From NCBI GenBank assembly GCA_015063125.1, contig SUTB01000004.1:1-64000 (forward strand): a DNA stretch of 64,000 nt, written 5' to 3'. Shown here piece after piece: positions 45,079-55,166 of this stretch. Position numbers and translations under genes: made by a program. The stretch's first letter is position 1. Each line of letters begins with the position of its first letter. This DNA is from Thermoplasmata archaeon. Lineage in GTDB: Archaea; Thermoplasmatota; Thermoplasmata; Methanomassiliicoccales; Methanomethylophilaceae. The notes below the pieces were generated by a model. It worked only from the letters and a program-made list of their open reading frames with translations. It had not been told where the DNA came from and did not search any database.

Positions 45079-47582
45079 TCTTCCGTCATCTTCAGCATAT
45101 CCGGTTTCTTCACCCTCAAATAGATGAGGATGACCGTCAGCACCAACGATGCGGCTGCGAATGCTATCAGCAGATACAAGGCATTCTTCTCGATGAATGA
45201 TGGCTCAGGCTCTGCGCCCGAAAGGTCCTTTGCGACATCCAGATGCTTCAGCTGCCTGTCCAGTTCCGAATCGTCCTCGTACACGAGGCTGAGGTGGGCC
45301 TTATCGAGGGATGCCTTCAGACTGTCTTCTCTCTTCAGAACTGCGGATACTTTCCTGATGTCCAGCTCCACATCCGAGAACGCATTCAGAACGACCTCGT
45401 GCGAATCCTTGTAGATCTCCACTTCGGTGGCTGTCAGGGAAAGCCTCGTATCCAGACTGAAATCGTTGTGGGCCATCTTGTCGACCATGGCCAGTATGCC
45501 CTCGGTCATGTAATCGTAACCGTCGATGGCCAGATTGCCATGGGTGAGCGTCAGCGAGGCATCGTCCCCGACGATCCTGAAGACTATGTCGTAATAGGTC
45601 ACGTCCAGCATCCAAGGCATGTAGAGGTTGGCGGAGAATGCTATGCCGTCCTTGAAGATCATCGAGAACGCACCGGCCAGATCGTTCGTGCGGAAATCGA
45701 TGTTGGCGGTACCCTCGGGATCGGAGTAGGTCGCTTCCCTCTGCAGTATCAGAGTATAGCCCACCGCGGAAACGTTGCCCCTTATGGCCGTCTCTCCCAG
45801 ATACTTGGAATAGTCGATGGACATGGTCAACGATGCGAACTTGGGGGAAGAGTCCGAGGACTTGGTGCTCTGGATAGTGTACGATCCCTTCTCATCGGGA
45901 TACTTGATGACGAATCCGGCGTTGTAGAGCTGGAATTCCGAATGGGCGTCTTCGGTGAAATGGAAGCCTTCCGTGAACGCATCCAGACAATCCGAGAGAG
46001 AACCTTCCGATTCCATGTATATCTCGGTCTTGTCGATGTGCATATCAGCTGTGCTAGCGCCGTATTCCACCTTCGTGGTCAGCTCGTCGAAGTACACCGT
46101 GGCCGTGTTCTTGCCCCTGGTGTCCACCTCGAGGACCATCCCGAAACTCAGAGCAGTGGTATCGGTCCTTCCATCTCCGTCCGAATCCTCCTTGAACGAG
46201 GTCATCGAGAGGCTAAGCTTCTCGCTGTTGTCGAGGAGCTGCTGGATGGTCAGCTTTCCTTCCTTGGAGTATATCGTGTACAGTGAAAGGACATCCAAAT
46301 TGTCTGTGAAGATCTTTAGCTCCTTCACTTCCACATGCATGATGTTCGCTCCGGACTCGGTCTTGTCGAGGGTAACGTACGGGATGGTGGCGTCGAGATC
46401 CACGACCAGACTCCTGGTCAACGCCATCGACGTTATATCCGCCTTTCCGGCCACCATCGTGTTCACCACACCGTCTTCCGTGAATTCGAGACTTAGGAAG
46501 TTTGTAGCAGTGTCCCTTCCATCTATGATGAGTACGATGTCCGTTACCGTTTTGCTGCTGCCGGAAGCCTTCTCTGTCGTTCCTATCTGTGCGGTGGTTT
46601 TCATGTACCTGAGGATATCGACCCCTTCTCCTTCTTCGGGGAACAGGAGCTTCTTAACCTCTGTCAAGTCCAGTTCCGCATTGATTGTGGTGGTAGTCAG
46701 TGTCGTCCTCGAGTCCATCGTGCCTGCCGTGGTACGCTCGATCAGGACATTGGTCGCAGACGAATCCAAGGTCACTATGAAGTCCGAGTTGCCCGTGATC
46801 GTGGTGATGCCCATGCCGGCGATATGGAGCACGCTGGTCACATCGGAATCCTCGTAATGGGTGGTGGATTTGATCTCGGAGAATCTCATCGTTCCGTTGA
46901 CTGCGCCGTTTGTCGTGATCGTTGTGTCCATCGTGTTTTCCGCGTCGTATGCGACCACATTGATGGTGTTGATGGACTTCAGCTTCCCGTCATCGTAGGT
47001 CCTCTCTATGATATCCACGGTGGAGAAGCTCAGTATCTCCTGTGTGGATCCCGAACCCGAGCTGGCAGTGTATTTGTAAGTGAACTTCGGATCGTTGATG
47101 AACATGTCCGTGGTCTTCCAGGATACCTGGATGGAATGATCATCGGTGTCTGGAGTGAAGGATACTGTCGCGCCGCGCCCGGTTATGCCGGTGTTGTCTA
47201 CGGTAACCGTTCCGTCGAATGTATATGTTATCTCGTCAGGCATCCCGGGAAGGACCGCACCGACGAGGATGAAGCTGGTCCCTTTGCCCAGAACGAGCTC
47301 GCCGTACTGCGAGATTATGGTGGCGTTGCCCAGGAATATTACGTTGGAGTCAGCACCGAAATCCATGGTGTATGTGGAGATGTCCAACCTGGTGCCCAAA
47401 GCTATGGTTATCGTCGATCCGTCATCGAAGGTCTTATCCTCCGTAAGGGTCACGTCGCCGCTTATGGTCACAGCCCCATTGGACATCTCCCTGATATCCG
47501 CATCCGACTGATCTTCAATCGGGGCCAGGCATAGGACCATTGCAAAGACTGCTATCAGAATGAGCGCTGCCCTCAGCATCAT
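45069..47582 (-). CDS. large surface protein with C-terminal membrane anchor
   Basis: An 837-aa protein with a signal peptide (about 1-22), a long Thr/Ser/Asp-rich beta-strand region, and a C-terminal membrane helix (about 800-822) with a basic tail. Residues about 30-110 look like a short beta-helix (repeated T-I-x-L/G-x-x-T patterns). It is probably displayed on the cell surface. The ATG at 47582 overlaps the MFS gene stop (ATGA), so translation is coupled. Family not recognised; a longer open frame inside the MFS gene is an artefact. Confidence 0.72.
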   Translation of the reverse strand: MMLRAALILIAVFAMVLCLAPIEDQSDADIREMSNGAVTISGDVTLTEDKTFDDGSTITIALGTRLDISTYTMDFGADSNVIFLGNATIISQYGELVLGKGTSFILVGAVLPGMPDEITYTFDGTVTVDNTGITGRGATVSFTPDTDDHSIQVSWKTTDMFINDPKFTYKYTASSGSGSTQEILSFSTVDIIERTYDDGKLKSINTINVVAYDAENTMDTTITTNGAVNGTMRFSEIKSTTHYEDSDVTSVLHIAGMGITTITGNSDFIVTLDSSATNVLIERTTAGTMDSRTTLTTTTINAELDLTEVKKLLFPEEGEGVDILRYMKTTAQIGTTEKASGSSKTVTDIVLIIDGRDTATNFLSLEFTEDGVVNTMVAGKADITSMALTRSLVVDLDATIPYVTLDKTESGANIMHVEVKELKIFTDNLDVLSLYTIYSKEGKLTIQQLLDNSEKLSLSMTSFKEDSDGDGRTDTTALSFGMVLEVDTRGKNTATVYFDELTTKVEYGASTADMHIDKTEIYMESEGSLSDCLDAFTEGFHFTEDAHSEFQLYNAGFVIKYPDEKGSYTIQSTKSSDSSPKFASLTMSIDYSKYLGETAIRGNVSAVGYTLILQREATYSDPEGTANIDFRTNDLAGAFSMIFKDGIAFSANLYMPWMLDVTYYDIVFRIVGDDASLTLTHGNLAIDGYDYMTEGILAMVDKMAHNDFSLDTRLSLTATEVEIYKDSHEVVLNAFSDVELDIRKVSAVLKREDSLKASLDKAHLSLVYEDDSELDRQLKHLDVAKDLSGAEPEPSFIEKNALYLLIAFAAASLVLTVILIYLRVKKPDMLKMTEDQE

Positions 47583-49093
47583 ATGTCCTTCTCCCTCCTT
47601 AACAGAAGAAGTGCGACGGGCAGTCCGATCACCACGAACGCTATCGCGCCCAGAGTGAATGCGTAGCCGACTCCCTCTGCAAATACTTCTGCTATCTCGT
47701 CGGTGAGTCCCGGAAGCAATCTTATCGCATCCCCCAGCGGGGTTATCAGCAGGTTCGCCAGAGATGTGTTCGACGGCAGTTCGAACGGCAGTATGGAATT
47801 CCAATGATCCACGATCGAACTGATCTTGGATGCCATGAAGGCATCAGTGACATGTTGGTAAAGGTTGTATCCCAGCCACAGGGCCACGGTACGCATCATG
47901 ATCGCGAACGACATCATCGCACCGTTGTTGTCCTCGTTGGTCCTGTTCTGGATGGTGGCGTTGAGCATCGAGACCAAGCATCCTATGGCCAGACCGAGCA
48001 GGAAGAGATGTCCTGCGAATATGTAGAACGGATCGTCGGCACTCAGGTACTGCATGGATACCAATGCTATCGGGGAAAGTATCACGCTCAACAGGAGCCA
48101 CGGGAGATGCCCGGTCCTGTCGATCGTCTTGGAGATGCATATTGCGGTGACCGCCGCTCCCAAGACCATGACTATGAAGAATGGCGCAGCCTGGCTGACC
48201 GACATCTGGAAAGTGAAGAACGCAGTCTTCACCATGAATCCCACTGCACCCATGTCCAGCACTCCGAGGAGCACGATGAACACCATGGAGACACTGACCA
48301 GCCTCTTGTTCCTGACCTTCCTATGGAACATGGAATCGGGGTTGCGGACCTCGGCCACCATGAAAATCAGGAACAGCATGACGATGAATGCGATCGCCGC
48401 CTGTGCGATCGTGTCCCTGATCGACCAGTTCAGATAGAACTCCTGGAGGAATATGACGAAGACTGCAGCCCAAATCGTCAGTATGATCGCTCCGGGCAGA
48501 TCCGCCTTCATCTCGCTGTTCTTCCCGTTCTTCAGCACCTGCAGGGCAGGGAATGTTACTATTGCCTGAAGCACGGCCATGGCCCAGAAAGCGACCGGCC
48601 ATCCGATGGTCTCCAGTACCGCCTTACCAGCGAACAATCCGACGAGCATTCCCCCTCCAAATCCGAGGGACATTATCCCGTTGGCCATGTAGCGGTCCTT
48701 GCGGTCATCTATATCGAAATAGATCTGAGCTATGCATGTGACGATGATCAGCCCGGTTCCGAATCCCTGGACCAGACGCGATATGTTGAACACCATCATG
48801 TCGGTCGCCATCGCGCATACGATTGATGATGCCACGAACATCAGCGATCCTGCCAGATACGGCATGCGCCGGCCGAACCTGTCCATGGTTCCGGCACAGA
48901 GGCCCATAGCCGCGCATTCTCCGGCGACGAACATGGGGAAGGTCCATGCATAGCTGTTATCGGGGAAGGCGTTGAGGTCTAGCATCAGGTTGAAAGATAT
49001 TATCTGCGTGAAGGCTGCTGGCACACATACTATGAACGTGCTGAAAGACAGCAGGCACAGACCAGGTAACATCTTCTTTGATTGCTTCTCCAT
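47579..49093 (-). CDS. MFS transporter, probable 14-helix type
   Basis: A 504-aa major facilitator protein with about 14 hydrophobic helices and the motif-A-like MDRFGRRMPYLAGS after the second helix. It resembles multidrug or organic-ion DHA2 antiporters; the substrate is unknown. Translational coupling to the large surface protein downstream suggests they act together. Confidence 0.86.
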   Translation of the reverse strand: MEKQSKKMLPGLCLLSFSTFIVCVPAAFTQIISFNLMLDLNAFPDNSYAWTFPMFVAGECAAMGLCAGTMDRFGRRMPYLAGSLMFVASSIVCAMATDMMVFNISRLVQGFGTGLIIVTCIAQIYFDIDDRKDRYMANGIMSLGFGGGMLVGLFAGKAVLETIGWPVAFWAMAVLQAIVTFPALQVLKNGKNSEMKADLPGAIILTIWAAVFVIFLQEFYLNWSIRDTIAQAAIAFIVMLFLIFMVAEVRNPDSMFHRKVRNKRLVSVSMVFIVLLGVLDMGAVGFMVKTAFFTFQMSVSQAAPFFIVMVLGAAVTAICISKTIDRTGHLPWLLLSVILSPIALVSMQYLSADDPFYIFAGHLFLLGLAIGCLVSMLNATIQNRTNEDNNGAMMSFAIMMRTVALWLGYNLYQHVTDAFMASKISSIVDHWNSILPFELPSNTSLANLLITPLGDAIRLLPGLTDEIAEVFAEGVGYAFTLGAIAFVVIGLPVALLLLRREKDI

Positions 49094-49254
49094 TTACCTT
49101 CCTCGGGACGACTTACCAATCGTAAACACTTATAAATTTGATGCGTTTGGCAGGAAAAAGGGACGGATGCCTTCGGTCCCTCGAATGTTTATATACTTCT
49201 TCTATAATCGCATGCGTAGCCTCGCCGCCTAGATATGATTCGGAGGATCACACT

Positions 49255-49710
49255 ATGGCAAGAATGCACACAAGAAGAAAGGGAAAATCCTGTTCAAAGC
49301 ACCCAATGGTTTCCGAGAATCCCGCATGGGTACCCCTCAACGCCACCGAAATCGAGGACCTCATCGTGAAACTCGCGAAAGACGGAATCATCTCCGCCCA
49401 GATCGGACTTATCCTCAGGGACCAGTACGGAGTACCTGACGTTAAGCTCGCTACCGGCAAGACGATCACCGAGATCATGGCTGAGAAGGGAGTCGCACCC
49501 GCTCTTCCCGAGGACCTTTCAAACCTCATGAGGCGCGCAATCTCACTGAACGTTCACTTGAAGAACAACAGGGGAGACGTCTCCAACAGGAGAGGCCTTC
49601 TCATGATCGAGGCAAAGATCAGGAGACTGGAGCGCTACTACAAGAGGAACGGAGTCCTCCCCGCAGACTGGAAGTATTCTCTCAGCAACGCGGAACTCAT
49701 GCTTAAGTGA
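49255..49710 (+). CDS. rps15: 30S ribosomal protein S15 (S13e type)
   Basis: A 151-aa archaeal S15 with the eukaryote-like N-terminal extension (MARMHTRRKGKS) and core LMRRAISLNVHLKNN. SD GGAGG lies 8 nt before the ATG and a TATA (TTTATATAC) about 60 nt upstream. The DHH nuclease gene follows directly, an arrangement common in archaea. Confidence 0.96.
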   Translation: MARMHTRRKGKSCSKHPMVSENPAWVPLNATEIEDLIVKLAKDGIISAQIGLILRDQYGVPDVKLATGKTITEIMAEKGVAPALPEDLSNLMRRAISLNVHLKNNRGDVSNRRGLLMIEAKIRRLERYYKRNGVLPADWKYSLSNAELMLK

Positions 49711-49715
49711 GTTAT

Positions 49716-51062
49716 ATGGAGACCGAGGTCCCCTCAAAACTTCTTACAACCTTATCTCATGCCGCGGACATCGTCCGCGGGCATGAGTTTATCCAAGTCT
49801 ATTCTCACTACGATGCTGACGGCGTATCTGCCGCATCGATCATCGCACAAACCCTGCTCCGCGAAGGGAAGGAGTTCCGTGTGACCCTTTTCACAACGCT
49901 CAACGACTACAACATGGACATCATCCGCAGCACCAAGACCGACTGCATAATCATCACGGATCTCGGTGCGTCTTACATCGACCAGCTGGATGCCATGAAG
50001 AACGACATCGTGGTCCTTGACCACCACACCATCATCTCAGAAGCGCAGCGCGTATGCTACGCCAACCCTCACCTCTACGGAATCGACGGAATGACCTCCG
50101 GATGCGGAGCCACCATGGCGCTGCTCTTCGCGGTGACCATGAACGAGGCCAACTGGGATCTCGTCCAGGTTGCTTTCGCAGGCATCGCCGGCGACAGGCA
50201 GCACATCAACGGCCTGTCCGGTCTGAACGTGTACCTCCTCGAGGAAGGGAAGAAGAGAGGCTTCGTGGAGGAGATGCCAGGATCGCTAATCCCCGCAGGA
50301 GACCTGATGACGCAGCTCTATCTCACCACCGATCCCTACATCCGCGGGATCAGCGGCAACGAGGACGGTGTGGCCAAGATACTGGACGATGCCGGGATCG
50401 ACCACGGCAAATCCTACATGGATCTCAACGAGGACGAGAAGAGGAAGCTCTCGTCGCTCATAGCGGTCAGACTCACAGAGCAGGGCATGCTCGAATCATC
50501 GCTGAACGAGATCGCCCGCACAAGGTACTTCCTCACAGGATTCAAGATGGATGCAGAGTACCTCTCATCGGTGCTCAACAGTTGCGGCCGCGCAGGATTC
50601 GGAGGCATGGGCATCTCCGCTGGAATGGGAGATGTCAAATCCATCGAGCTCGGCGCCAAGCTGATGAACGACTCCAACAGGGACGTCGTCCTCAACATGG
50701 TGGAACTGGACAAGAAGGGCTTGAACCAGAGGAATCACTTCCAGTGGTTCGACAGCACCGATTCCGGTTTCACTGGAATGCTCTGCGGAATCGCGATGCA
50801 GTGCATCGGGGATCCCGACAAGCCCACCATCGGAATGAATCAGTCCAAGGATCCCGTCAATCTCTCGTCGAGAGGGATGTGGAAGCAGCTGGACAGAGGA
50901 ATCGACCTCGCTGTCGCCATGAGGGAGGCTTGTGCATCCGTCGGCGGAGAAGGCGGCGGTCACAGGATCGCTGCAGGCGGTTCCATCCCTGCCGAGATGG
51001 TAGAGGGCTTCTTAGAGAACCTTGATTCTATTCTGGAGAAGCAGCTCAGCTCCTCCAAGTGA
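49716..51062 (+). CDS. archaeal RecJ/GAN-type DHH nuclease
   Basis: Single-strand exonuclease of the DHH superfamily, which in archaea associates with GINS in the replisome. Motif I is YSHYDADGVSA, motif III VLDHHT, and a DHHA1 region ends with GGHRIAAGGSI. The length is 448 aa. A GTG at 49707 overlapping the S15 stop is an alternative start; the ATG at 49716 is used. It overlaps the convergent kae1 by 17 nt. Confidence 0.9.
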   Translation: METEVPSKLLTTLSHAADIVRGHEFIQVYSHYDADGVSAASIIAQTLLREGKEFRVTLFTTLNDYNMDIIRSTKTDCIIITDLGASYIDQLDAMKNDIVVLDHHTIISEAQRVCYANPHLYGIDGMTSGCGATMALLFAVTMNEANWDLVQVAFAGIAGDRQHINGLSGLNVYLLEEGKKRGFVEEMPGSLIPAGDLMTQLYLTTDPYIRGISGNEDGVAKILDDAGIDHGKSYMDLNEDEKRKLSSLIAVRLTEQGMLESSLNEIARTRYFLTGFKMDAEYLSSVLNSCGRAGFGGMGISAGMGDVKSIELGAKLMNDSNRDVVLNMVELDKKGLNQRNHFQWFDSTDSGFTGMLCGIAMQCIGDPDKPTIGMNQSKDPVNLSSRGMWKQLDRGIDLAVAMREACASVGGEGGGHRIAAGGSIPAEMVEGFLENLDSILEKQLSSSK

Positions 51063-52029
51063 CGTCGACCTCGTCAGTCCTGAACCTTTGGTTGACGATC
51101 GTGTCGTTGATGTCCATCCTCACGCCGGACTCGTACATCTCGCTGCCGAGCCAAGCGATCATTGCGCCGTTGTCCATACAGAACCTGCGGTCGGGACAGT
51201 ACATCTCAGCTCCGCGGGCCTCCGCCATCTCCCTGACCATCTCCTTCAGACGGTTGTTCTGGGCGACGCCTCCACCTAAGAGGACCTCGTCCTTTCCGAT
51301 GTGGGCCATTGCCCTCTCGGTGACCTCTGTGAGCATGGCGTAAGCAGTCTCCTGGACGGACAGCGCGATGTCCTCCAACGGAACTCCCTTCCTCTGAAGG
51401 TTCAGTGCAGCCGTCATAAGGCCTGAGAATGCCACATCCATGCCTTTCACTGAATAGGGGAGCTCGTGATACTCCTTGCCTTCCTTGGCCAGCTTCTCGA
51501 AGATCGGTCCGGCGTAGAATCCCATGCCGAGGTCCCTTCCGAGCTTGTCCAGCATGTTGCCGATACCGATGTCCTGCGTCTCTCCGAAGATCCTGTACTT
51601 GCCTTCGGCGAAGGCGATGATCTGAGTGTTCCCGCCTGAAGCGTACAGCAGGGCGGGGTCATCGCATCCGCATAGGGCCCTTCCGATCTCCACGTGGGCG
51701 ACGCAATGGTTCACTCCCACTATCGGGATCCCCATCGTGAGGGCGAACGCCCTTGCAGCCGTTGCGGCGACACGCAGACAGGGCCCGAGTCCGGGGCCCA
51801 TCGAGAACGATACGACATCGATGTCACCGGGTTTCAGTCCCGAGGCGTCGAAGGCCTGCTGCATCACCGTGGAGACGACGTCCACATGATGGTTTGCAGC
51901 TTCCCTGGGGTGGAGACCGCCGTTCTTCGGCCTGAACATGTCGAGTTCGTTGGCTAGGACGTTGTGATCCGAATCCACGATCCCGACACCCAGCGTGTGG
52001 GCGGTACCCTCGATGCCTAATGTGATCAT
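51046..52029 (-). CDS. kae1: tRNA N6-threonylcarbamoyladenosine protein Kae1
   Basis: Catalytic subunit of the KEOPS complex, which makes t6A37 in ANN-decoding tRNAs. The metal-binding HPREAANHH and ASGGNTQ motifs are intact. At 327 aa it ends after the Kae1 domain, so it is not fused to the Bud32 kinase as in several other euryarchaea; bud32 must be elsewhere. Monocistronic. Confidence 0.94.
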   Translation of the reverse strand: MITLGIEGTAHTLGVGIVDSDHNVLANELDMFRPKNGGLHPREAANHHVDVVSTVMQQAFDASGLKPGDIDVVSFSMGPGLGPCLRVAATAARAFALTMGIPIVGVNHCVAHVEIGRALCGCDDPALLYASGGNTQIIAFAEGKYRIFGETQDIGIGNMLDKLGRDLGMGFYAGPIFEKLAKEGKEYHELPYSVKGMDVAFSGLMTAALNLQRKGVPLEDIALSVQETAYAMLTEVTERAMAHIGKDEVLLGGGVAQNNRLKEMVREMAEARGAEMYCPDRRFCMDNGAMIAWLGSEMYESGVRMDINDTIVNQRFRTDEVDVTWRS

Positions 52030-52092
52030 CGACCTTCAATCAAACGCGTGACTAAAAAGCTTTATGTACTGCCAGTCTATCGTCCGTACATC

Positions 52093-52168
52093 GGACCCGT
52101 GGTCTAGGGGTTATGACGTCGCATTGACATTGCGGAGGTCGCCGGTTCAAATCCGGCCGGGTCCACCA
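52093..52168 (+). tRNA. tRNA-Val (anticodon GAC)
   Basis: Acceptor GGACCCG/CGGGTCC, anticodon loop TTGACAT in a CGCA/TGCG stem, T arm CCGGTTCAAATCCGG. The discriminator is A and CCA is encoded. A TATA-like CTTTATGTA lies about 32 nt upstream. Confidence 0.96.
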
Positions 52169-52499
52169 TGTTTATCCAACACCTATCCTGAATCATCGTT
52201 CACATCTCTATGATCGATGCTGACAATTAAGCTCTAAATGAATCACAGTTAGCATAGGTCAACGATTATTGACCAAATTATTCGATATCAATAGAATTTC
52301 TACGAATCACAATAATTTTTTTCGATTTTGCTTATTTTTCGCAGTAGTTTTTTCGATAAATACAGCAAAAGTACCTATAATTACGAAAATCGAATAAGTC
52401 TGACAATCTTTATATTAATTAAATGAGGATGGGGTGGTCATAGATTGATGGTATCTCTTAGATACCATTCGCAATCGTAACTCAATTGAGGTTTAACTC
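52169..52499 (+). promoter_or_regulatory. AT-rich promoter and structured leader of the amino-acid symporter gene
   Basis: No gene is seen in this gap. TATA (CTTTATATTA, 52408-52417) predicts a start near 52437 and a leader of about 63 nt. In the leader, ATGGTATC (52448-52455) pairs with GATACCAT (52461-52468) across 5 nt, and a 10-bp palindrome CTCAATTGAG (52481-52490) overlaps the SD (GAGGT). These could be an operator or an RNA switch. The upstream part has two TTTTTTCGAT motifs. Confidence 0.5.
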
Positions 52500-53966
52500 A
52501 TGGGAATAGCAGAAACCCTGTCAGATATATTCGATCCCCTCAACACATACATTTGGTACATCGCCTTCGTATGTCTGATCGGTCTCGGATTGTACTTCGC
52601 TTACAGGCTCAAGGTGATGCAGATCACCCACATGGGTGAGAACGCAAAGCTCGCCCTGTCCGGAGTCAGCGAAGGTAAAGGAGATAAAAGACTGTCATCG
52701 TTCGAGGCGTTCTGTCTCGGAATGGGTGCCCGTATCGGTGTAGGAAACATCGCCGGAGTGGCAACCGCCATCGTCACCGGAGGACCCGGAGCGGTCTTCT
52801 GGATGTGGATCTTCGCACTCATCGGTGCGGGAACTAGCTTCTTTGAGTCCACAGCGGCTCAGATCTACAAAGAGAGGAAGTCGGACGGAAGTTACTACGG
52901 TGGACCTGCGTACTACGCTACGAAGGGACTCAAGAGCAGGAAGCTGGGAATCGCCCTGGCCTTCATGATCTTCGCGACCTTCGGAATCGGATTCGTAGGA
53001 GTCCAGGCCAACAACTCCGCTGATGCGATCGCAACGGCATTCGATGTCGACCCCACAATCGTCGGTGCTCTTATCGCGTTCCTTGCGGCCATCATCATCT
53101 TCAGCGGAACGAAGATCGTCGGAGTGTTCTCCTCCAGGGTCGTTCCCGCAATGGCCGTCCTGTGGATCATCCTCGCACTCGCAGTCATCTGTGTCAACTT
53201 CCAGAACGTCGGAAACGCAATCTACATGATCTTCCAGTACGCCTTCTCCGGTCCCGCGATCTTGGGTGGAGGAATCGGAACCGTCATCATGATCGGTCTG
53301 AAGAGAGGAGTGTTCTCCAACGAGGCTGGACTGGGTTCCATCGCCAACATCGCAGGAACCGCACACACCACGCACCCTGTCAAGCAGGGACTCATGCAGT
53401 CCTTCGGTGTCATCGTCGATACCCTCATCGTCTGTACCTTCACCGCTCTGGCCGTTCTCTCATTCGGAGACTGGTCCCAGATCGAGGCGCTGTGTTACAA
53501 CGCAGACCATGAGATCATCCTGCAGAAGGCCCCCCTCGTCATGTACGTCGCATCACAGGCAGTCGGACCCTGGGCATCCACAGTTATCGCCCTGTTCCTG
53601 TTCGTCTTCGCATTCACCAGCATGCTCGGATACTACACCATGTCCGAGGCCAACATGAGGTTCATCAAGGACAACAACCTGCTGATATTCGTCATGCGTT
53701 TGATCATCGTCGTTGTGGCGTTCGCATCCTGTCTCATCAACGTGTCTCTAATGGATACAATATCGGATACGTTCATGGCAGCAATGGGAGCCATCAACGT
53801 AGTGGTCGTAGCACTTCTGGCCAAGCCGGTCATGGAGGCCTACCACGACTACAGGGAACAGAAGAAGAACGGCGTCAAGGAGCCTATCTTCACCAAGGAC
53901 GTTCTCTCCGACCCCTCGGGTGTAACCGAGTGGGACTCGCCTCAGGAAGAGGGAGTAGAGGAGTAA
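52500..53966 (+). CDS. alanine/glycine:cation symporter (AGCS family)
   Basis: A 488-aa sodium- or proton-coupled transporter with about 11 helices. The family signature is seen as GPGAVFWMWIFALIGAGTSF near residue 100 and KRGVFSNEAGLGS near 272. It takes up alanine or glycine. Monocistronic with its own terminator. The promoter and leader contain inverted repeats that may link expression to amino-acid supply. Confidence 0.93.
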   Translation: MGIAETLSDIFDPLNTYIWYIAFVCLIGLGLYFAYRLKVMQITHMGENAKLALSGVSEGKGDKRLSSFEAFCLGMGARIGVGNIAGVATAIVTGGPGAVFWMWIFALIGAGTSFFESTAAQIYKERKSDGSYYGGPAYYATKGLKSRKLGIALAFMIFATFGIGFVGVQANNSADAIATAFDVDPTIVGALIAFLAAIIIFSGTKIVGVFSSRVVPAMAVLWIILALAVICVNFQNVGNAIYMIFQYAFSGPAILGGGIGTVIMIGLKRGVFSNEAGLGSIANIAGTAHTTHPVKQGLMQSFGVIVDTLIVCTFTALAVLSFGDWSQIEALCYNADHEIILQKAPLVMYVASQAVGPWASTVIALFLFVFAFTSMLGYYTMSEANMRFIKDNNLLIFVMRLIIVVVAFASCLINVSLMDTISDTFMAAMGAINVVVVALLAKPVMEAYHDYREQKKNGVKEPIFTKDVLSDPSGVTEWDSPQEEGVEE

Positions 53967-53979
53967 GCACAAACTTTTA

Positions 53980-53997
53980 CGGGGGAGCGATCCCCCG
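53980..53997 (+). terminator. terminator of the symporter gene
   Basis: Stem CGGGGGA/TCCCCCG with a GCGA (GNRA) loop, 14 bp after the stop and followed by a T-rich run (ATCTTTCTTGTTT). Confidence 0.75.
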
Positions 53998-54049
53998 ATC
54001 TTTCTTGTTTATTTCAACGGCGCAGTTATGCAGCTTTGATGAACTTTGA

Positions 54050-55162
54050 TCAGAGGACAACCAGATTCTCTGAGATTATTGCTTCCTTGTGATCCTTGCG
54101 TCCGAGAATTCCCTCGAGCTCCGCAGTATGCTTGCCGGCTATCGCCGACATCTCCTTGGAGCCGTATCCGGCTATGCCTTTGGCGATCCTGTGGCCCTCA
54201 CAGATGATGTCCACGACCTCACCCTTGTCGAAGGTGCCTTCTACGGAACGAATCCCCACAGGGAGCAATGACTTGTGGTCCAGGACAGCCTTCTCCGCAC
54301 CAGGGTCGATGACGAGCCTTCCGGATGCATGAGCGGACTTGATCCATCTGCGCTTCTTGGAGATCTCGCTGTCGGAGACGAATATCGTTCCGATGTCGTC
54401 GCCGGTAGCCGCCCTGTAGATTGCATCGGGCTCCTTGCTGGATGCGATGATCATGCTGCAGCCTGCATCCTTGCATATGACCGCTGCGTCCAACTTCGTC
54501 CTCATGCCGCCGGTTCCGAGACCGGTGCTGCTCTCCCCTGCCATGGAACGGACGGATGCGTCCACATTGTGGACCACCGGAACGAGCTTGGCGTCAGGAT
54601 TCTTTGTGGGATCGGAATCGTACAGTCCCTTGACATCCGAGAGGATGATAAGGAGGTCCGCATCCGTCCTGCTGGCCACTATCGCTGACAACGTGTCGTT
54701 GTCACCGAACTTGATCTCCGTGATGCAGACAGCGTCGTTCTCGTTGAAGATCGGGATCACGCCGTTGTCCAACAGTGAATCGATTGTGTTGTTGAGGTTT
54801 ATCGCACTGTCCCTGTCGGAGTATGTGTCGAGGGACATCAGGATCTGCCCGACGATCATCCCCTGCCTCTGGAAGCTGTCGGCCCACCTCTGCATCAGTA
54901 TGCTCTGGCCGACGGATGCCGCTGCCTGCCTTATCGGGATATCGTTGGGATTGGCCTGGACCTTCATGGCCTTGAGGCCGACTCCGATGGCCCCTGATGT
55001 GACTATCAGGACCTCCTTGCCCTCATCCTTCAGCGCCTTAACCTGCTCCGCGACGGAGTCCATGAAATCGATCGATATGGACTTCCTGCCCTGCATGAGG
55101 GATGTGGTCCCGATCTTGATGACCACGCGTCCGACCTCTCCGAGAATATCCTTCCTAGACAT
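54050..55162 (-). CDS. proB: glutamate 5-kinase
   Basis: ATP-dependent phosphorylation of glutamate, the first step of proline synthesis. The amino-acid kinase domain (about 1-260) shows VIKIGTTSLM and the GTGGMRTKLDAA motif; a PUA domain occupies about 275-370. It lies 4 nt downstream of proA, an operon order opposite to the usual proBA. The final enzyme proC is not in the window. Confidence 0.95.
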   Translation of the reverse strand: MSRKDILGEVGRVVIKIGTTSLMQGRKSISIDFMDSVAEQVKALKDEGKEVLIVTSGAIGVGLKAMKVQANPNDIPIRQAAASVGQSILMQRWADSFQRQGMIVGQILMSLDTYSDRDSAINLNNTIDSLLDNGVIPIFNENDAVCITEIKFGDNDTLSAIVASRTDADLLIILSDVKGLYDSDPTKNPDAKLVPVVHNVDASVRSMAGESSTGLGTGGMRTKLDAAVICKDAGCSMIIASSKEPDAIYRAATGDDIGTIFVSDSEISKKRRWIKSAHASGRLVIDPGAEKAVLDHKSLLPVGIRSVEGTFDKGEVVDIICEGHRIAKGIAGYGSKEMSAIAGKHTAELEGILGRKDHKEAIISENLVVL

Positions 55163-55166
55163 CGTA

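Noticed and set aside
45243-46286. 347-codon plus-strand frame opposite the large surface protein
   Set aside because: No domain, and the minus-strand protein has a signal peptide, an anchor and coupling to the MFS gene.
47804-48826. 340-codon plus-strand frame inside the MFS region
   Set aside because: The product is rich in His, Gln and Arg without any domain; it is the shadow of the MFS transporter on the minus strand.
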